64,000 nt of DNA from Evernia prunastri (taxonomy: Eukaryota > Ascomycota > Lecanoromycetes > Lecanorales > Parmeliaceae), in contig NKYR01000003.1 of assembly GCA_003184365.1 (NCBI GenBank), positions 124,001-188,000 of the forward strand. Reading direction: 5' to 3'. The position numbers were made by a program, and so were the translations under genes. Shown one piece after another: positions 57,053 through 64,000 of this stretch (within the stretch, counting starts at the first letter, position 1; the number at the start of each line of letters is the position of its first letter). Under the pieces are notes generated by a model. That model did no database searches. It saw only the letters and a list, made by a program, of their open reading frames with translations, and was not told the DNA's origin.

Positions 57053-57926
57053 GCTCCGGGTCAGAAGATTAACTGTCAGCCGCCTCGGGAGGTAGAGAAG
57101 GTTTGCAGTGCCAAGGGAGCTTGAAGGAAAGTCGGATCGGGCGCGCTGTCGACGAAGATGATCATGTTCGCGGGGACCAATCAGTTCACAAAGATGGAAG
57201 ACCTCTGTGGCGACCTTGATGCAGACTCACGGAACGGGAAATGGATGCGCTAAGCCTCCACACGGACCCTTTTCCTTTGTTTTTAAGTACCTGTGAATGA
57301 GTTCTGCCAGCATGATGTACGATTCTTACGATTGTAGGATTAAAAGGCAGCGTTATGATGGTACTTTTGTTTTGCTTGTTTGAGATTAACACCGCATGAA
57401 TTACGAAGAAGAAACGGCACGGCGATAAGCAGTATAGATACCCCTGGCATAGAAGAGCATAACATCAGATGAGGTAGCGTGGTGTCCCGGTGCATATTAC
57501 GATTGGGATAGATTCCCAGCGTTTAGATGGCCGCTAGCATGGTCAACAACGAGGCTCTTGTTTTCATTAAAGCCCCCCCAATATTCCCGCGGGTCGACGT
57601 CTTTCAAACCTTTAATTTGGCAAGAAGTAGTGTGACATAGCAAAGATCATACGCGTCACCGACATCTCTTACAATCGTCGTAATTGCTCTTCATGCCTTT
57701 CTTTCTTGTACTCTTGTCACATTCCCTCAGTTCAAACGACCAATTCTCCGAAATCTATGAGACCGTCATCTGTTGCTTTGGGGGACCATGTTTGGTTCGA
57801 TATCTCAATTCGGCCGTGTTCAGAAGCTCGGTCTATGGGTATGACTATCAGTTCTATTCTATTTACTTCTTACATTCTTTTTGAGTTTGCTTTGGCCTCC
57901 CTTGGCCTTAAACAAATACAATCCTC
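57053..57926. other. Convergent intergenic, 874 bp
   Basis: Between two converging 3' ends. I see only UTR-like sequence and a C run near 57573-57579. No gene. Confidence 0.5.
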
Positions 57927-58083
57927 CTAAATCACAGCCGTCACTTGATTCGGACACACGTTGTCAGCGTTCGGTTTGGGGTGGGCATTCCCGCCGCAGG
58001 CAGGATCGCAATAGCAAGTGGCCGGTCTGAACGCGTCGTGGGGCCCGTTCAGCATCGCGTGTTTCGTGCACTGGGGCACGCAA

Positions 58084-58117
<34 letters not shown>

Positions 58118-61100
58118 TAAGTGAGGGCGAAGGAGCGACGTAGCCCACCGACACGGGCGAAGGGGTCACGTAGTCCCCCACGGTGAGGGCGGCGGTCACG
58201 CTCGCGGGCGGCTCGCTGCGGGTCAGGGTCGTCGTGGCGGCGGAGACGGAGGCCGGGCAGTCCTCCAGGAAGAGCATGTCGTTGGAGCATTCGCAGAGCG
58301 GGGCGTAGTTGGTCGGGGTGGGCTCCAGGACGACCTGGGTGCACGAGACGTCCGGGGGCACGGTGGCCGACGGCGTGGCTTCCGTCAGGCTGAGGGTGGC
58401 GACTTGGCTGGGGCATTCGGAGTAGACGTCCGGGGAGTAGTAGGCGTTGTTGAGGTGGTTCCAGGTGCTGTCGTTGCATTGGCAGAGGAAGGCGTTGGGG
58501 CCGTCGTAGGGGGAGTAGAAGACTTGCGTGCAGGCGAGAGATGGGGGGGGGGGGGGGGGGGGGGGGGGGGNGGGGGGGGAGGAGGAGGAGGAGGATGGGG
58601 TAGTGAGGTTCGATGAAGGTGTAATGGTGACAGCATGTGCTGTTGATGTACGAGACGTGGCAGAGGCCGAAGCCAAAGCCGAGTAGTTGGCACAGATGTC
58701 GGCGGGTTCCAGTACGCTTTCTGCCAATGCATCCGTGTCGTCTCGCTTTTTGATGGCGCCTGGGTGGAGCAACAAAGGGCAAGCTGTCGACGACCTTCCA
58801 TCCTGCCCATTCCAGACCACATTGGCGTACCGACCCGGCCGCCGGTATGCGCCCTGTGGGTGGGCAGAGCCATCGCGGCGGTTGTAGCCGACGGTGTAGA
58901 AGTCCTTGACCTTCTGCTGGTATTGAGAGATGTCGTGACCGAAGCCGAAAGGATTGCCTGGGAGACTCATTCTATAATCCACTTCACCTATAAATGCGGC
59001 GGTAGCTGCAAATCGGAGATGAGAGGAAGAAGTTAGTCGGAATGCGGAACAACATTGGCGCGGGCAAGAGAACAGTAGAGCTCGATTGCTGAGATGCTCA
59101 CCTCCAGATGTTCCATCACTCTCGATCTCCCACAAATTGTTGCTATTATTAGCACATGGAGAATCCACTCCCACGGTGTATACGTCTGCCTCTTGCGAAA
59201 AGGGAGCCGGTGCGCCAGTCAGGTCTACAGCACCGACCCGAATCAAAGACGGCAAGGTGGTTCCAGCTAAAAGAGCAGGGTATCTGGAGCTTATGTATCC
59301 TTCGTAATCGTCACCATCATTGATGTCAGCGGCGTTCCCTGCCGCAACCGCGATGACAGCTCCAAGGTTGATGAGTGCCTTGAACTTAGCGAGCAAGTCA
59401 TCTTTGCCTTGTTGGCCACCAACAGCGGATTCCTTCCAACCGAGAGATATCGAGATCGTCAAACTGCCGGGCAGAGCTTGCGGAGGGCTAAGTTTCCATC
59501 TTTTCGGAATGTCCTCAATGATCTTGTCCAAGACGACCAGAAACGACTTGAAGTCTCCGGACACCAGGCATGGGATTATCATCGCTTGTTTTGCTGCACC
59601 GCATCGTTTGCCGCATATCTTCGAAGCCATACAAGTACCATGACCGTTATAGTCTCCCCCGAAGGATCCGACGGGATCTTTTAGCCATGGGACGGTGTCA
59701 TCATAGATCTGATTATCGTCGATGTTGAATTTCCCATACGAGTTCCAGTTGCCTCGAAACTCCTGTCAGATAGTTGTCAGCGAATTTAGCGCTAGGGCTC
59801 ATTGTGAGCGACGTGGGAGCTTACTTGATGCAGAGGATTCACGCCTGTGTCGATTAAATATGTCCAAGTATTCTCACCTTTCCTTTCTACAAATACAAAA
59901 TCTACACTGCGAATGTTTTGTACGCCTGGTGCCTGAGACAACACTGACAGGTCTTTTGGAGATAGACCTTGCCGAACCAGCCTTATCCCTGCATCTCGAG
60001 GCTGTATTAGATTTCTGCCCATAAGACCGTTCGTCCCGAGGTCAACAGTCGTGTTTTGCTTATCATCATTGCGGAAATGAGATTCAGAAGACGACTCATG
60101 GCGTTCATTTCGGACTTTCAAATTGGAGGTCTACGCAGAGTTCACAGTCAGCATCCAATGGCTTGTTCAGAATAGAAGCCGGACCAATAAGGCAGGCTTG
60201 AGGCCGACCAGTAGTCTTCGAGTGGAAGCAACATACCGCGGACGGTGACAAGCCAGCCTGTGTTGATGTTGTATTGCTCGCTAGTGTCCACAAAGTCACC
60301 GGGTCTGTATCACTGAGAACAGCTACCGGAGATTCTGTAGGGAATGATAGTGGTGTGTCCGTGTAAGTATTCACCATAAGGACGTCGCTCCGACTAGAGA
60401 TATTCTGAGCCTGATTTGATGTGAGGTTATAACCAACCCATAGTCCTCCATCAGCAGGTGTTGCGCTAACGTCAGGCATGTACGATTTTCCCGCAGCGTC
60501 AGGGTCAAACTCCTTCAACAAAGCGATGATTTTATCCTGAGATGCGTTGACAGCTGCATTGATGAAGTACTGAGCTCTCGATGCCGAAGTCGAAACTGGC
60601 GACGATGAAGTCGCCCTCGTGGTGCTGTTCGCTGAAGAGGTGGTCATTCTAGAAGTGAGTGTTCTTGATAAGGAGATCGTCGAACGTTTCGAAGAGGAAG
60701 CGGTGGCAGTTGTTTTTCGCTCCGATGCGGTGTTGGTATCGCGAGCTTGAGTTGTCTGCTCGGCAGTCTTATTTTCGTCCGGATCATCCTTGGGATCCTG
60801 ACCAGTGCCACTATCACCAGCTACAGGGTCGATATTATCATATGGAGGAGGATTATCTTCAGGATCCGCGACTGCCCCATCAACCGGACCTCCGGGGTAT
60901 CCTGGTGGACCAGCGGTGCCAGACCCAGGAAACTGAACTCCAAATCCACCTCCAATCTCTACCCAGGGTCTATTGCATAGCAAAGGGCCACCAAGGCATC
61001 CCACGGTATCTCCACCATTCTTCCAAGGTTTGTTGTTTGGTGGATCGATGACACCACCAGCTCCAATGAGCCACCAGCCGCCTTGTGTCGTAGTCTGACC

Positions 61101-61874
61101 ATTTATTACTTCGACGAAGTTGGTCGAAATCTCAGCAGGTCCGCTGTTGGAGTACCCTGAAAGGGTGAGTGGATTGTAGATGACGGGAGATCCGCTCTCA
61201 GATACTACCTGAACCCCTGATGCCTGTGGCAAGGGGCTTGCTGTTGGCAGAGTAGCAAGCTTCAGAGTGGTTGTCGTATTACCTTCAGTGACGGCAAATT
61301 GACTAATTATGGAACCCGTTGAAGTGATGAGCGACTGCTTCGGCTGAGAATTAGTGATGAGGGAAGTTCCGTTAATGGTAGTGACGAATGCAATGCCGAC
61401 GACCGGAACATTACTGGACTGTGAAACAAACGTTATTGAAGATGGCCAACGGCTAGAAGTTGGACCTGCGAGATTGAAGACTGCAACAGAAGTCGGAGTG
61501 ATGGTCGGGCTTGAAGAGCCTTTTGCCGTAGCCAATACATTTTGACCTAAATTAGTCACGGAAGTTTGCACAGGTTGAGCTGCTACCGCGGAAACGTTTT
61601 GAATGTTGTTGGTGACAGAAGTTTGCGCAGCTTGACCTGCCGCAACGGCGGTTCCGCGAACGCTGAGGACAGATTTTGAGGACTGAGAAGACGTCGTCAC
61701 CCCAGCAGAGTTGGCAGGAAGATAGACATTCCCGTCCGCAGACTGGAGCACGACTGGATTCAGTATCTGGCGTCCAGCAATGACAGCGTAGGAATATGAG
61801 AAGGGAAGGTGAAGGAGGAATATGATGAAGATTGATATCACACATATCACAGTACGATTGGTACTAGATGGCAT
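57927..61874 (-). CDS. Secreted subtilisin-family (S8) serine protease, multi-domain
   Basis: Four exons on the minus strand give 1227 aa: 61874-60237, 60130-59825, 59762-59102 and 59005-57927. An N-terminal hydrophobic segment (VICVISIFIIFLLHLPFSYS) is a signal peptide or anchor; an ATG 30 bases upstream is also possible. About 540 Ser/Thr/Val-rich residues precede the peptidase. The triad is complete: Asp in WTYLIDTGV (about 638), His in GHGTCMASK (about 687), and Ser in DGTSGATAA (about 866), restored across intron 3. The C-terminus has a Thr run and three Cys clusters (CTQVFY, CTQVVL, CVPQC) that may bind carbohydrate or wall. The exon passes through a G tract containing an N, so the frame there is not certain. 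Confidence 0.85.
58084..58115. repeat. GTC trinucleotide repeat (Thr-like run)
   Basis: Ten tandem GTC units encode, on the minus strand, a run of about ten Thr in the C-terminal part of the subtilase. Confidence 0.9.
58543..58579. repeat. Poly-G tract with an N
   Basis: 28 G, one N at 58571, then 8 G, followed by GAG-type trinucleotides. It lies within the subtilase, where it encodes a Pro run. The true length is unknown. Confidence 0.95.
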
Positions 61875-62015
61875 GTTGAAAGGAATGAATGGAATGGATA
61901 TCAAGCAAAGGAGATGTGCAAACCAGAGGAATATATTCGCAGACGAAGATGACAGACGGAAATATACCGTGATATTATTACACTATTAATTTATTACTTC
62001 TAGGTATCAGACACA

Positions 62016-62057
62016 GAAAAAGGGAAAAGGGAAAAGAGAAAAGAGAAAAGAGAAAGG
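62016..62057. repeat. GAAAAG purine microsatellite
   Basis: About seven units of GAAAAGG/GAAAAGA in an all-purine run of 42 bp. Confidence 0.9.
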
Positions 62058-62687
62058 ATGGGTTTGAATAAATTATTTTGAATGGCTCTCGGATTGGAGA
62101 TCCGTTGAGCTACAGTATGTGGCACTTCTAGGCCTGGAAGCTGTTGAAACGTGAAACACACAATAATCATTCTTGACGCCAAGTTGTCATAAATCTTTAA
62201 TCAATTAATTAAATAATAAATAAACAATCGTGGAGAGTAGAAATATAATATGAAGCCAAAAAATGAGATTATATATTAAAATCCAAGACTCTTGAGACTC
62301 CATGTTAACTTAGAGAGCCCTGCCTGTTGGCCGAAGAGACGCCGCGAGTTAATATAAGTATCAAATGGCAAACAATCTCGGCGAGGAGAATATTAATCCC
62401 TATTATCATCATTGATTTCTATTAAAGATGAGACTTTCCTTTCTTGAACCATGGTCTACGGAATGTACCCATATTAACGTTGCATAGTTTAGTTGATGAT
62501 TTAAGAAGAAAGTTTTGTAAGACTGAGAAGAGAGAAGGGTTTCGACTTTCGAGGTTCTGGAGAGAGCATCTTGGAATTTGATATGATGCCTGGCACCTCG
62601 CAGGTCCCGTCCTCGTCCACGCCAATGATGGTGAAAATCAATCTCATATTGAGCTTCAATGATGTGAAGTGATTGACTACCAGACTG

Positions 62688-62708
62688 GTGAGTGAGTGAG
62701 TGAGTGAG
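62688..62708. repeat. GTGA tetranucleotide repeat
   Basis: Five tandem GTGA units. Confidence 0.9.
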
Positions 62709-63338
62709 GTGCGGTGAGTCCTGATCACTTCAACGAATCAACAATGAGCGGTGGTGGCGGTGAGGCGGTATGATTGTTTTATCTGAAACAACAGCACCGG
62801 TAGAAAACACCTGAAAATTGAAATGCGGACGTTGAAGATCATCAGTCATCCCACTGTCGGCCCGAATATTGGACTAGGGCATATTTAGTTAGCATTCGCC
62901 TTGCGGAACGATGCCGACAGGGCGGGAAGTTCCAAAAGATCGATCCAGTTTAGCGCTAATGATTCTTGTGCTACTGCTAATGGCAGCCTTAAAAGGTTCA
63001 GGCACTTGAGGTAGAGTAAGGTAATATCAATTATGATTCCGGTATCTACTGTATCTACACTGTATACACTGTACTCGGACCATAAAGTATGTGTGGCTTG
63101 GTGCTCGATACCGTGTTTTGTGTAAAAGTTGCCTGCAATAAAAGTCTAGAGTAAAGGAAATCCTCTGAGCATGTACTCTACTCTAACCTAGTGTATTGTA
63201 ATTTACTTCCCCAGAAAATACATTACAACAATGCCGAGCCTCAACCCCAAGTTTCATTTCTGACCTTGCCTGCTAGACATCAAATCTGCACTACTACCTT
63301 ACCCTCTATCCTACAGTCTTACCCTGTCTCAAGCGAGA

Positions 63339-64000
63339 ATGGCTACGAATGGACAATCCCTCGATCGAGTTCAACCGCTTGAACCGGAGGAGGACGAAGC
63401 CAGCATCATGTCCTCCCTCGCTCGCTTGCAAGAGTTGCATATTTCAGTATGGCATACCTCCTGTGTAGAGACAAAGTCCAACACACATTACTGATCGTAT
63501 GTCCCACAGCTTCGTAATCTTCGTGAAACAATTCCCAAAGTCATGCATTCCTTCCTAGTCGACCCATCCTCCCCAGACCAGCTTCACTCCAAATTTTCTC
63601 AAGCAGCAAACGGTGCCGCCCAATCAATCAAGCAGTTTACACAACTGGTAGAAGATGCTAGCACCAAAGAGGTAATGGACAAGGCCAAAGAGAGCAGGAT
63701 GAAGGACGGCGAAGGCATCACAGGGTGGAAGGTCACAGAACACGAGGATTGGCTCAATCCCAAACAAGAGGACGACAGCAACAAGAGTGATGGTGATGAG
63801 ATAGATGAGGAAGGTATAGTTGAGACTGGTGACGGTCCTAACGCTGAAGACATGAGTTCATTGCTGGAAAAATTTCGTTCCGCTCATGCGGGCGTTGAGG
63901 CTTCATTGGACGAGGATTCGAGGACAGTTACTGTAGGTCATCTGCATGGTTGCTTATATTTTGAGCTGAAACGTGCAAGGTCTATCTACCTCTACCGGCG
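63339..64000 (+). CDS. Unknown acidic, helical protein (3' end beyond window)
   Basis: Exon 1 is 63339-63446 and exon 2 starts at 63510 after a 63-nt intron; the reading continues out of the window. The start MATNGQSLDRVQPLEPEEDE leads to a helical segment LARLQELHISLRNLRETIPK, then an acidic linker (QEDDSNKSDGDEIDEEG) and SSLLEKFRSAHAGVEASLDE. The LRNLRETIPK helix recalls small fungal Mediator or adaptor subunits, but I cannot support the name. At 63933 there is a GTAGGT donor-like site. Reading through is also open, so the exon border there is undecided. The gene is cut by the window end. Confidence 0.7.

Larger units (their letters stand above)
61875..63338. other. Divergent intergenic, 1.46 kb
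   Basis: Both neighbours read outward. AT-rich, with a GAAAAG-type purine microsatellite (62016-62057), a GTGA tetranucleotide repeat (62688-62708) and CTGTAT/ACACTGTA near-repeats at 63042-63076. No gene supported. Confidence 0.45.

Noticed and set aside
57964..58782. 272-aa alternative minus-strand frame
   Set aside because: Out-of-phase reading of the subtilase last exon; Arg/His/Pro-rich as expected for a shadow of GC-rich DNA.
1..64000. CRISPR arrays, prophage, rRNA operon or biosynthetic cluster
   Set aside because: No spaced direct repeats, no rRNA genes, and no core synthase gene; the FMO and NmrA-like genes alone do not make a cluster.

Overview
This is a eukaryotic window from a filamentous ascomycete (Pezizomycotina). 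The evidence is the gene content (POL1, YAK1, a CSB/RAD26 homolog, eIF3 and eIF4G subunits, a DUF7137-type wall protein), short GT-AG introns of about 50-100 nt, compact gene spacing and single-copy housekeeping genes on both strands. Gene style is compatible with Leotiomycetes, but I cannot place the species from sequence alone. There is no bacterial or viral block and no CRISPR array.

Layout. 1-1667: no confident gene. 1668-1766 (-): intron-containing tRNA-Met. 3160-4145 (+): stand-alone cytochrome b561 protein. 4562-6239 (+): two-RRM RNA-binding protein with a difficult 5' part. 6712-7890 (-): nitrilase-family amidase. 8834-10343 (+): eIF3 subunit L. 10803-11063 (-): small hypothetical. 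11887-12906 (-): DUF7137-like secreted/anchored protein. 13570-17286 (-): RAD26/CSB. 18084-21131 (+): YAK1 kinase. 23237-24676 (-): multi-pass membrane protein. 25980-27497 (+): DHCR24-like FAD oxidoreductase. 28025-30712 (+): eIF3 subunit C. 30861-31718 (-): SNF8/VPS22. 31945-33567 (+): ribosomal protein L7 with a C/D snoRNA in intron 2. 33843-38437 (-): POL1. 38935-40114 (-): probably broken NmrA-like gene, with an inverted-repeat element on each side. 41265-43601 (+): flavin monooxygenase with an NTF2-like N-terminus and an abnormal splice donor. 45342-50288 (+): eIF4G. 51820-53173 (-): RRM/RD-rich protein. 53564-57052 (+): large disordered protein. 57927-61874 (-): secreted subtilase with long extra domains. 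63339-end (+): partial unknown gene.

Functionally the window is mostly housekeeping. Four genes serve translation (eIF3l, eIF3c, eIF4G, RPL7), and the RPL7 intron appears to carry the guide RNA for a methyl mark on the large-subunit rRNA. Two genes serve DNA replication or repair (POL1, RAD26). Accessory genes with signs of wear (NmrA-like, FMO, subtilase) lie in the last third and are the most variable part.

The best non-coding observation is the intronic box C/D snoRNA: boxes, terminal stem and a 14-nt rRNA complement are all visible. Other points worth checking are the GG splice donor in the monooxygenase, two near-perfect inverted repeats around the broken NmrA gene, the in-frame stop or cryptic intron in the RRM gene, and the subtilase architecture, whose homopolymer tract carries an N. 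All exon junctions were read by eye from splice signals, phase and family resemblance. No alignment or RNA evidence was available.
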